Shown piece by piece: positions 33,147 through 45,458 of a stretch of DNA of 64,000 nucleotides. Source of the stretch: Leptodactylus fallax. Lineage: Eukaryota; Chordata; Amphibia; Anura; Leptodactylidae. Made by a program: the position numbers and the translations under genes. The stretch spans positions 8,868,001 through 8,932,000 of the forward strand of contig CAMRHE010000011.1 in NCBI GenBank assembly GCA_947044405.1, given 5' to 3'. Below the pieces are notes generated by a model. It worked only from the letters and a program-made list of their open reading frames with translations. It was not told the origin of the DNA and searched no databases. The stretch's first letter is position 1, and every line of letters begins with the position of its first letter.

Positions 33147-34855
33147 AGGTTTATTGGCCCTTGTGGAACAGCTTTGCTTGGCCCTTCCTGTGCAACTTCT
33201 CTTAACTGTAAACCACGTACCATGCATACATTTTAGAAACATTTTAATTTCTCTGTCCTTCTCCATCTGGGACCAGACCACCATAAAGACTTGTTCATAA
33301 CATGTCTGTACACATGAGTTTCCCATCATTCCCATCCCTTGTTGGTGCCACCCACATAATCATTCACTCATTTTTCCACAGTCTCCCCCACAGAATCCTG
33401 ACTATATGCTGCTGACCAATGATTATTTTGTCAGAAAAGGATTGCGTTTCTCACGTGGAAGACTCTGTATCATAAATGTTCTCACTCAAGCATACCAATA
33501 CACACACTGTCAGTAAACAACGGAAATCAGAAAGAAGATCAAAGAGGTTTAACCAGATCTAGTGTATTGATGGTGCCCCCTCTTCTGTGGGCTGTAACCA
33601 CTGCAATCCATATACTTACACCAGTAGTGCAGCATAAACAAATATAATATGAGTAAATATAATAAAATAATTAAATGTCAACATTTTGTAATTCCTTTTG
33701 ATCAACTATTTTAGATAAATAGATTGAGCCTTTTTCAAGAAATAAATGATGTGCAAATATAAAGTCATTAATCAACAATCATATAATAAAGGGCAAAATT
33801 GTCTATTATAGCAATAAAGTGCAATATAAGGATCCAAGATTTACAATATAGGATCTATTAAAATATATAAAGCGCTAGAAATTGTGTAGAAATATCAATA
33901 TCCACATGAAAATATGTAAATATCATATAAGTAGTCCTAATAGATATAATTAGAGATGAGTGTGAAATGTTAATGAAAAGTTTGTGTACAGAGTAGATTA
34001 CCTAAAGGGATCTAGAGAAATGTCAAAATAGTGTATCCATGCGGTACCCGATGTCTTCACGATCAAACCACGGTTGCGTGGAGATTGCATAAAAAGATGC
34101 TTATCGTACCGGTCATGTGACAACTCACACATACACATTAGTGCAAGTAAAATTTAAAGGGGACATCCTAGTATGGAAAAATGTTATGAGATTATAGAAT
34201 CTGTATACTATTTGTTAATATTGTTAATAAACAGTGCAATACTTAATGAACTGTAGTCTGGGCATTGGTTTAAACATATTTAAAGAATATAGATCGCATA
34301 AGGGATATCAGCTCATTATTTCCATAGGGTTACTGCATAAATTGCATCAGTATCATAGTTTGAATAGGGACCTAACACCCAAGATCCTTTAAAAAGTCTA
34401 TTAACTTCTCTCATATATCACTAGAGGGTTGTATATCTGTAATCTCAATAAAGTTAATGTATAAAACATAGCATTGTCTCAATGTGAATAGAGGCAAAAT
34501 ATTTAGGGTCTAATTAGCCGTTATATGGTCTGTTATATACCACCACAGTATATTATGTGCACAATGAATAAAGAACAGAGCAAAACTGTCAAGTGACTAT
34601 CAACCACGCCCATGGCTGAAGTCACTGTCAGAAAAGAGGGCGCTAGCACTGCTGATCTGGAATCCAGACCAACGTGCTCTTTATGTGCAAAAACTTTTCT
34701 TTCTTTTTTTTTTTAATTTTGGTTTTTTGATCATTCAAGTACTGCCAAACTTCTGAACTCGCCTTAAGCAGTTGGGACTTTTTTTCTTAGAGTGGCCTTG
34801 CTCCTCCTAATGCTCCTCCCACAAGTATAATACATGTAAAATTTTGTCCAGTTTA
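33147..34855. other. Intergenic, no gene seen
   Basis: AT-rich sequence with small fragments that look repetitive (GTGCAATATAAGGATCC near 33820, TTAGAGATGAGTGTGAAATG near 33950), but no boundary, gene or structured RNA that I can name. Confidence 0.4.
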
Positions 34856-35430
34856 AGGCTAAGGCCTCACGTAGCGGGCCGCAGCCCAAAAGCGCTGCAG
34901 GAAAAACCGTGGCAGAAAGGTATTGTGGTTTTTCCCACAGCGCTTTTCACAGAAAGTCTGCAGACTTTCCAACGCTGACTTTCTGCTTTAATTATACCTA
35001 TAAGGAAAACAACAGCGTTTCCGTAGGTATAATTAACATGCTGTGAATTTGAAATTGCAGCATGTCCGCTGCAAATATTTTTCTGTAATATGTGAATAGG
35101 ATTAGCCAAAAGTACAGTAACTTTGCAGTTTCATTTACACTATGTGTTCTGTAATATGTGAATAGGATTAGCCAAAAGTACAGTAACTTTGCAGTTTCAT
35201 TTACACTATGTGTTCTGTAATATGTGAATAGGATTAGCCAAAAGTACAGTAACTTTGCAGTTTCATTTACACTATGTGTTCTGTAATATGTGAATAGGAT
35301 TAGCCAAACGTACAGTAACTTTGCAGTTTCATTTTCACTATGTGTTCTGTAATATGTGAATAGGATTAGCCAAAAGTACAGTAACTTTACAGTTTCATTT
35401 ACACTATGTTTCTGCAACGTGGGGTCTTAG
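34856..35430. mobile_element. MITE family A, copy expanded by a tandem repeat
   Basis: Left end AAGGCTAAGGCCTCACGTAG, then CGCTGCAGGAAAAACCGTGG, GCGCTTTTCACAGAAAGTCT and GTAGGTATAATTAACATGCT. The right end GCAACGTGGGGTCTTAGTCT is reached at 35430. The right part is stretched by the 66-bp array. Confidence 0.8.
35081..35410. repeat. 66-bp tandem repeat, five copies
   Basis: Units begin TTCTGTAATATGTGAATAGG at 35081, 35147, 35213, 35279 and 35345 and are almost identical. As 66 bp is 22 codons, the minus strand stays open with a 22-residue repeat (34998-35417). It is not a gene. Confidence 0.95.
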
Positions 35431-35436
35431 TCTTAA

Positions 35437-35839
35437 AGAGGACCTTTCATGTCCTGATGTATATGCGTTTTTACATACTGCTAGAAAGCCGTCAGCGCGC
35501 TGAATTCAGCACACTGTCAGCTTTCCCGTTATGTGCCCCGGGGCTGGAGATATCACTGGTCTTAGTTTCACCGTTCACTGTCAGAAGGGCTTCCTGAGAG
35601 TCTAGCTGTGCTGTGAGGAAAGCCCCCCCCCCCCGACTATACTCTCCAAAGCCCTGTACTGAGGGGGCGTTCCTCCCACCTCAGCATCATCACTGGGCGG
35701 TAAGGAATGCCCTCCCTGACTGTACTCGTCCATAGCCCTGTACTGTCAGAGGGGGCATTCCTTACAGCCCAGCGATGACACTGTCTACTTTCTAGCGGTA
35801 TATAATACCGCATATACATGAGGACATGAAAGGTCCTCT
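35437..35839. mobile_element. TTAA-flanked palindromic MITE, 403 bp
   Basis: TTAA at 35433-35436 and 35840-35843. The ends are AGAGGACCTTTCATGTCCTG and its complement (CAGGACATGAAAGGTCCTCT with small changes), about 40 bp long. It sits directly against the family A MITE right end. Confidence 0.8.
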
Positions 35840-35843
35840 TTAA

Positions 35844-37148
35844 GGGCCTGATGATCCGAACTAGCATTACCATAGGGTATAAAACCCACCTATCTGTCAG
35901 ACATTTTACATTTGAAAATCAGACATTCTAAAATATCAAATTCCTATTTCTACCATTTGATTTTATAAAAATGTTGTTCCTCTTTACATATAATTGGTAC
36001 TAGCATCACTATATGATGTAATGTGAAAATATCTATATATCAATAATCTGGTCATCAGAATCATATATATTGTCATTACATATCAGCTTTAAAAAAAAAA
36101 CAAAACTGGCTGAACCACTGTTTTCTTTGCTGTTTTGCCTCTCCCAAAAAGATTAATAAGAAGTAATCAAAGTGTCAGACAATTCCCAAAATTGTATCAA
36201 TAAAATGAACAACTTACCCCCAAAAAGATGTCTTACACAGTGCTATACACAGAAATACAAAATGGTTATGGGTGTCAGAATATGGTGACTTGAAGAAAGT
36301 TTTGCATTTTTATTAACGTGTTAAAACACAGCAAAACTATATAATTGAATCAAACCACAGAATATAAGTAATGTGTTTTGGCTTTTCAGTGAATACTGTA
36401 AAAGCAAAACCCATAAGACAATGGCACAAATTAATTTTTTTCTAATTCCTCCCAATTATGAATTTTTTTCCAGCTTCCAAGTACCATTATGAAGTACAAT
36501 GTATCTGGCACAAAATAAGCTTCTGTGGACACAAAAATTTAAAACATTATGGGGAGTCATGGGGAGTAAAAAACCAAAATGAAAAAAAAAATGGCTAGGG
36601 TAGGAAGAGGTTAAAAGAGTCAAACTTAAATACAGGTAAATTAGAACATTTGTAGAAAATTACTAATAAACAAATAAGCAGAGTGTTTTCATTAATCTGG
36701 GTGTTTCAGACACAAGTGCTGCCTTGTACATAGAGATCGCCAGATCAGGTCAGGTAGTTGAAGATTAATTATTTTTATTTATTTGTATAACATGTTTTGT
36801 GTCCATACCCAGCGCTTCATCAGGGTTATAATACACAAAATCCTAACAATTAAAAATAAATAATAATAACTTTATATAGCGCCAACATATTCTGCGGCAC
36901 TTTACCAATCAGAGGACACATGAACAGACAATATGAGACATTACAATGTGACAAAGAAATAAACATATAAAACAGTAGAAGTGAGGACCCTGCTCACAAG
37001 AGAAAATAAACAAACTAATAAGAAAATAGCGAGAATTAGTTTCCTTTTATAATCCATTATTATTGTTAGTCAATAATAATTCTTAATTCTGAACATTTTT
37101 AAAAATGTTAAGCTTTAATTTAACCTAATAAATATATTTTTAATCACT
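35844..37148. other. Intergenic with a dispersed-repeat piece
   Basis: No gene. Bases 36864-36960 (TTTATATAGCGCCAACATAT, CGGCACTTTACCAATCAGAG) match a repeat that is common in frog genomes. Bases 36780-36835 include CCAGCGCTTCATCAGGGTTA, typical of another repeat family. Confidence 0.5.
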
Positions 37149-37550
37149 ATGAAAAGTATGTATGCCTCAATTTTAAAAAGCACAGCCAAAGCCGATGTTT
37201 CAGATCAGTCATATTCTTGGATAGTTGGAGCTGAAGAAGCTTTTAAGATATCAATGTACAGTCAACATACCACAACAGACCTTGAAAGTGAAAAATACTG
37301 TTATCCACAATGGAAAAGCAATGAAGCTATATTTGTGATGAATGCTTACTGTAGAAAGGCCCATCCTAAACTTTTTTCTATCATTAAACTGCACATGGAG
37401 TCATCTCCTTTACAACACTCATGTGATATAAGACTTATTGACTTGGGAGAAAGTTGTTCCTCCATTATGTTTTACTTCAGACAGGCTACAGCTCTAGGAT
37501 CAAATGATCTAAGTGGGTTATCTATCTTAGGTGATATTTCTAAAGTATAA
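37149..37550 (+). CDS. Unidentified 133-codon open frame, possible exon
   Basis: I do not recognise this protein. From ATG 37149 the frame runs 133 residues to TAA and is open upstream to 37119. It has five cysteines, aromatic and acidic residues in a natural-looking mix (SYSWIVGAEEAFKISMYSQH, YCYPQWKSNEAIFVMNAYC, SCDIRLIDLGESCSSIMFYF), no signal peptide, no membrane span and no low-complexity tract. It lies in AT-rich DNA where long frames are unlikely by chance. It could be an exon of a host gene (a GTATAA donor-like site is at 37545), a processed fragment or chance. No neighbour explains it. Confidence 0.3.
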   Translation: MKSMYASILKSTAKADVSDQSYSWIVGAEEAFKISMYSQHTTTDLESEKYCYPQWKSNEAIFVMNAYCRKAHPKLFSIIKLHMESSPLQHSCDIRLIDLGESCSSIMFYFRQATALGSNDLSGLSILGDISKV

Positions 37551-37858
37551 ATGGTAGTTTGTCAGTCATTCACCAAGGTACTAAACGTAGTTCAAAGAAG
37601 CAAATGGTTTTTACTACATTTAGCACATGAAATATAACTCTGTCAATCACTGGCTGAGGTGAATCCCTACTGTAGATAGTGAGTTACTGATTGGTCATTT
37701 CTGGTTTATGGACAATGAAGTAGAGGCCACCAGGGAAAGTAGGAAGTGTTGGAACAAGAGTAGAAGGCTATCAGTATGGAAAAATGTATGGGAAAGGAAG
37801 GATAAAACAAAACACTCATATTGGAAAAATATATATTTTTTACATAATTATTCACATA
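37551..37858. other. Intergenic, no gene seen
   Basis: Follows the unidentified frame directly. Nothing recognisable. Confidence 0.4.
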
Positions 37859-37868
37859 ATTCATGAGT

Positions 37869-38449
37869 AAGGATGGGCAAACCTCTAAAGATTTGTTTAG
37901 TTTCAGGTTCGAATTGTTCGGCCCAAAGAATTTTTTTGGGTCCAACAAGTTTGAATAGAACCGGACGTGGAAACCCTATATATAGGTAATAGGTAGAGGC
38001 CCAGGGGAGATGTAAAAAAATAACAATTATACTCACATTCCCTAACATCTTCTAGGCCTCCTCATGGTGTCATTGACTCTCTCCAGGTCCTCTTCCAGGG
38101 TTGTGGTAATGTCATGCACCCAGGGTGATGTCCTAACACTTGTCCAACCCCATGTGAACACTAAGGCCCAATCACAGGCCTCAGTGGTGACCCCAGATTC
38201 ATGACATCACCCAGAAGCGTGGAAGAGGACCCACAGAGAGTCACGGATGCCACAGGAAGGCCCAGAAAAGTCATAATTGTTAGGTATTTTTTTACATTTC
38301 CCATGGGCCTCTGCCTATTATACTCTGGGGTCTGAAGAGATCCCAGAGTATAATAATTTCATATGAGGTTCATGGGTGATGTTCAGGACAAACGCAAAAC
38401 TTTTGGAATATTCTGGTCAAATTTGTTATGAAGTGATTCGCCAATCTCT
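37869..38449. mobile_element. MITE with AGRGATKGGCRAA ends
   Basis: The left end AAGGATGGGCAAACC and the right end, read inward, AGAGATTGGCGAATC are inverted. ATTCATGAGTA flanks both sides (37859-37869 and 38450-38460), so an 8- to 11-bp duplication is present, compatible with hAT-type insertion. It contains the family B hairpin (38319-38357). A shorter relative is at 58357. Confidence 0.7.
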
Positions 38450-38460
38450 ATTCATGAGTA

Positions 38461-38987
38461 GATAGGTTGACTTTCTCTATAAAAGTGCTGCATGCTACTG
38501 GCATCAATCCACAGTGAAAAGATTCCAGACACAGTCATGTATCTATATAGAGGAATAATGTACTTCAAATGTGACTATACAAAGAACATATGTGTCCACT
38601 GGATCAAATATCATATTTATTTGTGATATAGACAAATAAAAGCTTGAAATACTAAAGTTCTACTGCAATAATGAAGTGGAGGTGTAAGAACAGAATCTCA
38701 AGAATTTAAGTTATTTTAAAATGTGAAAACACAATTGCATCAAATGTTAAATTGACATCAATAACAGGTTGATGAGGACTGACAGTATCATCAATCAGCT
38801 GTTCACAGAAATCATTGGCCATGGAACTACATAGTGGACATAGATGACTCTATCTATTTAGTAGTGGTCATGCAGGGTTATTGCAGCTCAACTCCCATTG
38901 AAATGCTGGGTATCTGATCTAAAATTCATGATCTTTGCTAAGCATAGCTCATTAATAGCAAAAAGCCAGACAACCTTTTTAGATGCA
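38461..38987. other. Intergenic, no gene seen
   Basis: AT-rich and without visible repeat borders. Confidence 0.4.
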
Positions 38988-38991
38988 TTAA

Positions 38992-40164
38992 CCCATTCCC
39001 GTCGGTGACATTTTTCCATTTTCAATTTTTGTTTTTGACTTCCCGCCTTCCAAAACCCATAACTTTTTTATTTTTCTGTTCACAGAGCCATATGAGGGCT
39101 TAATGTTTGTGGGACAAATGTTCTTCATAATGGTACCATTAATAATTCTGTACAATGTAGTGGGAAAAAAAATCAGAATGGGATGGAATTGTAGAAAATG
39201 CGAATTTGTGCGACTTTTCTCTGGGCTTCGTTTTTATGGCGTTCACTCTGCAGCCAATATGACATGTCATCTGTATTCTATGTTCCAGTACAATTCTGCG
39301 GTTACCAAATTTATATAGCTTTATTTAGATTTTAACCCCTTAACAAAATTCTAAAACTTTGCAAAAATTTTTTTTTTTCTAAAAGTCGCCGTACTCTGAC
39401 ACCCATAATTTTTTTATATTTCCATGTACGGGGATGCATATGGTGTCTTTTTTGCGGGTCCAGATGTACTTTTTAGTTATACTATTTGAGGTAATGTCTA
39501 TTGCTTTTATCACTTTTTATTCAAATTATTATCAGAGGCAAAAAAGCGAAAAAACGGCAGTTCAGCAGCAGGATTTTTTTTTTCCCACTACGATGTTCAC
39601 CGTACAGGAAAAATATTTTTATAAGTTTGTAGACCGGGTGTTTTTGGACACAGGGATACCTAATGTGTATGTGTTTCACAGTAATTTTAACTTTTATATG
39701 TATTCTAGAGAAAGGGGGATGATTTCAACTTAATTTGTTTTATTTTTTTTTTTTACTTTTTTTATTGCATTTATTAGACTCCCTAGGGGTCTTAAACGTC
39801 AGGGGGTCTGATCACTAATGCAATGCATTATAATGCTAATGCATTGCAAATACCGGCACAGTATATGCCAGACATATCTGAGAGCCTTCAACAGGCTCCT
39901 GGCTGTAATGGCAACAGGACGCCACCTCTGGATCTCATTCGGTTGACAGAGGTGCCAGGGGCCTTAATGCTCACGATCAGTGTGACTGACTAACAGGAAC
40001 TGACCATAGGCATTAGCGCCGTGGCATTAATGCCTGCAATCAGTGTGACTGACTGACAGGCATTAACCGCGGGCATTAGCATCGGGTCTCTGCTGTATAA
40101 TACAGGAGCTGAGCAGCCACCATATTTAAATACCCAACATCCACCATACTATTATGGAAAGGGG
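38992..40164. mobile_element. TTAA-flanked 1.17-kb non-autonomous element (family D)
   Basis: TTAA at 38988-38991 and 40165-40168. The ends are CCCATTCCCGTCGG and a complement-like GGAAAGGGG. The left 750 bp (CCATAACTTTTTTATTTTTC, ATATGAGGGCTTAATGTTTG) and the right 380 bp (repeated AATCAGTGTGACTGACT and GGCATTAA pieces) resemble a frog repeat seen also at 44330-45458 and, reversed, at 57083-57225. Frames in it are short and not protein-like. Confidence 0.7.
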
Positions 40165-40168
40165 TTAA

Positions 40169-41804
40169 TTAGACAATGTCCCTGGGTGCTAGTATAGATT
40201 GATTTAGATTTTGCTTTTTAAAGGGCTATTCATTGGGTACAATACCCCCCAAGACCACTAAAATATGTCTAAGTATACAGAAGATCTGTCCATTGATAAA
40301 TGAGTTTGGATTAACTGAAATCCTATGAAGGGCCACAATAATACATCATTCACCCTGTTGGGGAAGCGGGATTTATGAAGGGCTGGGCACCACAATTATG
40401 GCATAAAAACTTGTTTTTACATGAACTCTATCACTGCCTGCAACCTGAAATATTTACTATAATGTGCACAGAAATGTGAATAAATTATATAGCAAATTAA
40501 ATTCTAGATTTCTGTTTGTGCCCCTTGACAGGAGAAAGACACAGCAAATTTAAATTTATTAAGAAGCATGTGTCTGTGAGCTTCACATAAAACGTGCGTA
40601 TAAAATGCCATTGTCATAATACATTTCCCCCATTATGCCTAACAAGTTCTCATTGAAAAATTCTGCCTTTATTACAATGCTTTATAGCCACAATGGCAAA
40701 ATGTATCAATGCATGATAAGTAAAAAGCATTTCAGGTAAATTTTGTTACCATATTGACTATCCCTGCTCTTGTGACATTATTGATAAATCCAAAGAGTTT
40801 ACATACCACATTAAAGGTGCTATTCTTTACACATACTCTGGAAATAAAGCAAAATAAATTCTGTCACTGAAAGCAAAGAGTAAATATGTTACATTAAATA
40901 ATGTTAATAAGTGAACATAATGTTGTGCAGAAAACAATGATTACTCTTTAGATTTTCAAATGATTTAGCTTTCCAAACAGTGCACCACTTATGCAAATCC
41001 ATCCTTGTTCAGCCAAATACTGGTGTGTTGTTAAACAATATACTGCACGCATGATTAGTGTTGGAAATAACTGCAAAACAAACTTAATTGGCCATTAATC
41101 TTTTTAACTTTGGTAATACAGGACAGGACGGCTTGAAATTCATTTTCAAGTGTTTGCAAAAACTTTAAACAGATGCTAGAATGAAATAAAGTGCCACAAA
41201 AAATGTAGATGTGGGGAGTGAGAAGTGGTATTCCCCAACTGGTGTTATTGGTCTTAACAAGATGGTAATCTATTACTGACATAAAGCCATGGAAGAGTGA
41301 AGAAATCAGGTGATACCTTTTAGAGGCTAACTGAGTATATTTGATGGTAAGCTTTCAAGAGTACTATCTCCCTTCATCAGACATGGTGTTATAAAGGAAA
41401 CTGAACATTCACAAACTTTTTTTATACACTAAAGACATGGACCTTCAAAGGATCTTAGAATCCTTAAAAAAAACAAAATGCAATATAAGTAGAGAAGTTA
41501 TTTACAACAGGTCAAAAAATAAACAATCTGGAAACTTCAGGGGCGTGACAGAGGGATCAATAATTCTTTCTGTTATCTGTTGACATAAAGCCAAAGAGAG
41601 AGAGAGAGAAAGATTGAAGCACTCCAGTGAAAAAGTTGTGTTTGCTGTTAAAGGAAAATTTTTATTAAGAGAGTACAAGACATCTTAATAAAGATAACCT
41701 GGGGATGATTATATCAAAACAGTGCGATTTGTCATTATCCTCCTGTTCTGAAGCACCATGTGGTCAGTTGTAAGAGCTTTATTATCTCACTCTTTAAAGG
41801 GACT
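40169..41804. other. Intergenic with one repeat fragment
   Basis: AT-rich sequence without a gene. Bases 41297-41400 (GATACCTTTTAGAGGCTAAC, CTCCCTTCATCAGACATGG) look like a dispersed repeat seen in many vertebrates. A short GA run lies at 41595-41609. Confidence 0.45.
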
Positions 41805-42185
41805 GTCAGCCATTAGAAGTATCCTAGTTTTTAATGGAGTGGCAGGTCAAATAGTGTGTACCACAACTAGAATTAAAAAAACAAGTTACCCCCTATCCAC
41901 AGTATAGAGAATAACTTTCTAACCAGAGGAAGTCCAACTGCTGCTTCTTACCCCAGTTTTGAATGTCAGGTTACACAGTAGTACTATTTCATTCATTTCA
42001 ATGAGACCACTAGAGATAGCCAAGTGCAGTGTTTTGGCTGACTCAAATTAATGTATTGGTACTACTGTCTAACCTGCCATTCAAAACTGGGGTGAAAAGC
42101 AGCAATTGGACCACCTCTCGTTAGAAAGTTATCACAGGATAGGGGGTAACTTGTTTTTCACTTCTAATGGCTGAACAACTCTTTT
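41805..42185. repeat. Foldback element, arms of about 150-180 bp
   Basis: CAGCCATTAGAAGT, AAGTTACCCCCTATCC, AACTTTCTAACCAGAGG and CCCCAGTTTTGAATG on the left are answered in reverse order by CATTCAAAACTGGGG, CCTCTCGTTAGAAAGTT, GGATAGGGGGTAACTT and ACTTCTAATGGCTG on the right. Confidence 0.8.
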
Positions 42186-42189
42186 CAAC

Positions 42190-42780
42190 TAGCTAAGAGA
42201 GCTCAGTGATATTCCTCTTAATCCTTTCATGACAAGGAACTGATATATTTTCATTCTTATTTAGGTAAAAATGGCCAGAAACAGGATTTTTTTTAAACAT
42301 TCTTTAAACTCTATTTTAAGGTAGTTTGATAAAAAAAAACTTTGCTTGATAAATATATATTTGCTTGATTTGCTTGATAAATATATATTGCTCAACCCCC
42401 TGCTCCACTGATCTCATATAATTACCTGTGAGACTCGGGATAGGTAAGTAAATTATCAGTCCCGGACAACCCCTTTAACTTATCTCCAATTTGGTTAAGT
42501 GTTCCAATTTCTCATTAAACCAATTTAATAATCACAATATCACAACATACTAATAAAAGTCATGAAAGGCTACAAGTCACCCTCCCCTAATGGGTGGCCA
42601 CTCAAAGACACAAATAGGATAGTTAGCATACCACATTCTGATAACTTGTCACAAAACCATTTTGTATTTAGTATGGGAACTTGGGATATACATTTATGGA
42701 AATGACAAGCCAAGAGGACAGACAAAGGACATATCAATGTGTGCCTGAAGAGAAATTATTAAATATATATTTATATCCAC
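42190..42780. other. Intergenic with small duplications
   Basis: TTGCTTGATAAATATATAT is duplicated at 42343-42389. Bases 42395-42480 include a repeat tail (TCAGTCCCGGACAACCCC). No gene. Confidence 0.45.
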
Positions 42781-43267
42781 TTGTAGTGCCATATTATCAC
42801 ATTAGATAATGCAATGTAATGAAGTCTTTGTTTTCTAATGTATACATGTATTCTCATACTGGGTGATTGTAACCATATGTTTTTAAGAAATATTATATCC
42901 TGTGAGACATTCTTAGTTGGGGGTAGCCATTAGCTGATGTCAAAGGTCATATAGTCTAGTGAAATGTTGGACAGGCCTTAGAGAGGCCCCAGAGATGATA
43001 AATATCTGTCTGAGTTCATGTGTAAGCCTTTGTTTAGGAATCATACTAATGCTTATAGTGATTGATGTTAAACTTCATCCAATAGGAAGTTAGAATGATG
43101 TCATAGATGAGGATTTAATTGTATAAGGGAGGAGTAATTTATGTATGTCTCTAAGACTGCAATAGAATCGCACTGGACGGTGCCATATATCGCTTTCTTC
43201 CACCTCAAGGTGAATAAAGACTTATACTTCTTGAACATTGAGGTCTGAAGTGGTATTTCCTACAACA
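42781..43267 (+). mobile_element. Probable solitary LTR of a retrovirus-like element
   Basis: The right boundary is a CA after TTCCTAC (43267). Upstream lie a CCAATAGG box at 43078, a TATA-like GTATAAGGG near 43121, and the polyadenylation signal GAATAAAGAC near 43212, followed by a T/G-rich stretch. This order is that of an LTR (U3-R-U5). The left boundary is uncertain (TGTAGTGCC at 42781, TGTAACC at 42868 or TGTGAGAC at 42899), and no duplication or primer-binding site is evident, so it stands alone. Confidence 0.5.
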
Positions 43268-44329
43268 TGCCCTTCTCAACTTCTTTCTTGGTGAACACCT
43301 AGACAGTATAGAAAGGGAGAGGGGTTCAACAGGATCACATAAATACAAGCATATGAGAATAAAAATGTGGAGCTATGTAAGTAACCAGCAATTTTATTAA
43401 AAATTTGTCCAGTGATTGATGTGAATGCAACATTGCCTGTCAGAAGAAAGATTTCTTTATTATGTTTATAAATATTTGCTCCCTACAGAATTATGTAGCC
43501 ACTTCATGGCTGGCATATACTGTACATAAAGTAAATTCAAACCTATATACAGGGCACTCAATGAACTTATGTTCCCCATCCAGTGGTCTGTCAATCTTAC
43601 ATAGATATGAAGCTGTCTATAACGTTATTATTTAATAGAATGTAGTGGTTATTAATAGTCTTTTCATCCATTCAACATAATTTACAATGTACCGAACAAT
43701 CATAAACCTCAAAATAAGTGCTGCTGGTTTTCAGTGGCAGCCCTTTAAAATGTAAAGTTACTGTACTTATCTGTCATCTGAAAGCTACTAAATGACTGGC
43801 ACTTATGCCAAGCATACAATTACAACAGTTTAGTCCATCATTTTTATTTTTTTTATTTTTTGCATCTTAATGGTATACCTGCAAAGAAGAAATGTGTCAC
43901 ATAATCATATGAAATAATGACAGAGGTTGGAAAAAGAAAGATTATGTAAGTACAAAAAGTGAGAAACAGTTTAAATGTTCATTCAATATGTAAAATTGCT
44001 GCTCTGTCAACGTAATTGGCATAATGAGAATTGACAAGACAATACCAATTTTTAATAGTCAGCACAACCCCCTAAAATACTTTTAGGATTTCAGATAGTG
44101 AATTTACATCAGTTTAACTTGTTCGAAAAGCAGATTGTCTAAGTAAAAACGATTAGACAGTAGATATTTTGTAATGGCTTAGCGCTAAATTTTACATGGC
44201 ATAGTACTAAGCAGATTGGAAATATCTTTGATATTGGGAATATGAGGGTTTTTTTCCTTTCAATCCATGAAATATCTTTTCAGGTATGGGCACATTTACT
44301 TACATCATACTTACAGCCTATTTTGGCCT
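43268..44329. other. Intergenic, no gene seen
   Basis: AT-rich, unique-looking DNA with no frame or repeat border that I can name. Confidence 0.4.
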
Positions 44330-45458
44330 TCAGGACGAGGTGTGCCTTTTTGCTTTTTTTTCATCCCTGTCTGAGCCATTTTTCCATTCACATAGCTTGA
44401 TTTTGCTGAGACCTGTGGCATTTTTAAGTGAAAACTATTTTGGAGCATATATTATGCTTTAAAAACTTTTTTTTATTGATTTTTTTTTGGTGGGGGGGTT
44501 ACAAAAGAAAAAGCAAATCCCCAATTTTTGAAGTTATTTTTTGTGTTTTGTTTTTTAAATTGTTCGCCACAGTATAAATGACATGTTAACTTTATTCTGT
44601 AGTTCAGTACAATTACAGTGATACCCATATTATAAAGTTTTTTTTCATGTTTTGCTTGCATGCTTTTGCACAATAAAACACTTTTTTTGGAATATTTTGT
44701 TTTTGCATTTCCATATTCTGAGAACTATACTTAATTTTTCAATTGATCGATATGCAAAGGCATATTTTTTGTGGGATGAGCTTTATGTTTAATCAAAGTT
44801 TATTAAAGATTTTTTTAAGTACAATGGAAAAAGAACAAAAATAGTGTGAGCAAACAAATGGCGCAAAGGCATGCATGTAAGACCCAAGCTAACGCTATGG
44901 AGCACGATACAATAACAGAGGAACTGAAGGCCCAGATATACGGGACCATAAAAACAACATCTTGAAGGTAATGGGAGAAGAACAAACAAACAAAGGAACA
45001 CACAATGGGAACTGCGATCAGGAAAACACATACTAGAGAGAAAGAGGGAGGGAGGGGGGACAGTGGGAGGATAGAGCGACCAATAACCTCCTCCAAAGGA
45101 TGGAGGAGAGAAAAAAAGAAGAAAGAAGTAGCAAGGTATCTCTATATCAGGAAAAGAAAGAAGAGAACACAGATGATTCCTGGAACACCACCCAAGGCTG
45201 CCAGAGAACATAAAATTTGGAGGGGTCAGGGGAATCCTTCGCCACCAGGGCCTCCATTCTCCTTATGAGGAGAAGCTCCTGAAGAAATTCAACCAGGGAG
45301 GGCACAACAGTGCTCCGCCAGTGCCTGGAAATGACGGTTCTAGCAGCCGTGAGTGGGATGAGCTTTAGTTTCCATCTATACTCATTTGTGCAACTTATTT
45401 GAGCTAATTATTACAATTTTTACGAGGCAAAATTAACAAAAATACCAATTTGTGCTGT
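44330..45458. repeat. Family D-like repeat, split by an L1 insertion
   Basis: Left part 44330-44785 (CTTTTTGCTTTTTTTTCATC, ATGACATGTTAACTTTATTC, TATTTTTTGTGGGATGAGC) and right part 45353-45458 belong together. The break is the L1 fragment at 44786-45352, flanked by a 15-bp duplication. Confidence 0.65.
44786..45352 (-). mobile_element. L1 LINE 3' fragment with 15-bp target duplication
   Basis: GTGGGATGAGCTTTA stands on both sides (44771-44785 and 45353-45367). On the minus strand the insert opens with the last part of an L1 ORF2 (TAARTVISRHWRSTVVPSL, EFLQELLLIRRMEALVAKD, PSKFYVLWQPW) to about 45160, then a 3' untranslated region ending in A/T-rich sequence near 44790. It is a classic 5'-truncated target-primed insertion. 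Confidence 0.85.

Noticed and set aside
34998..35417. 139-codon minus-strand frame that looks like a membrane repeat protein
   Set aside because: The 22-residue repeat is exactly the 66-bp DNA repeat inside a MITE.
44789..45211. 140-codon minus-strand frame with hydrophobic stretches
   Set aside because: It covers the L1 3' untranslated region out of frame with the ORF2 tail.
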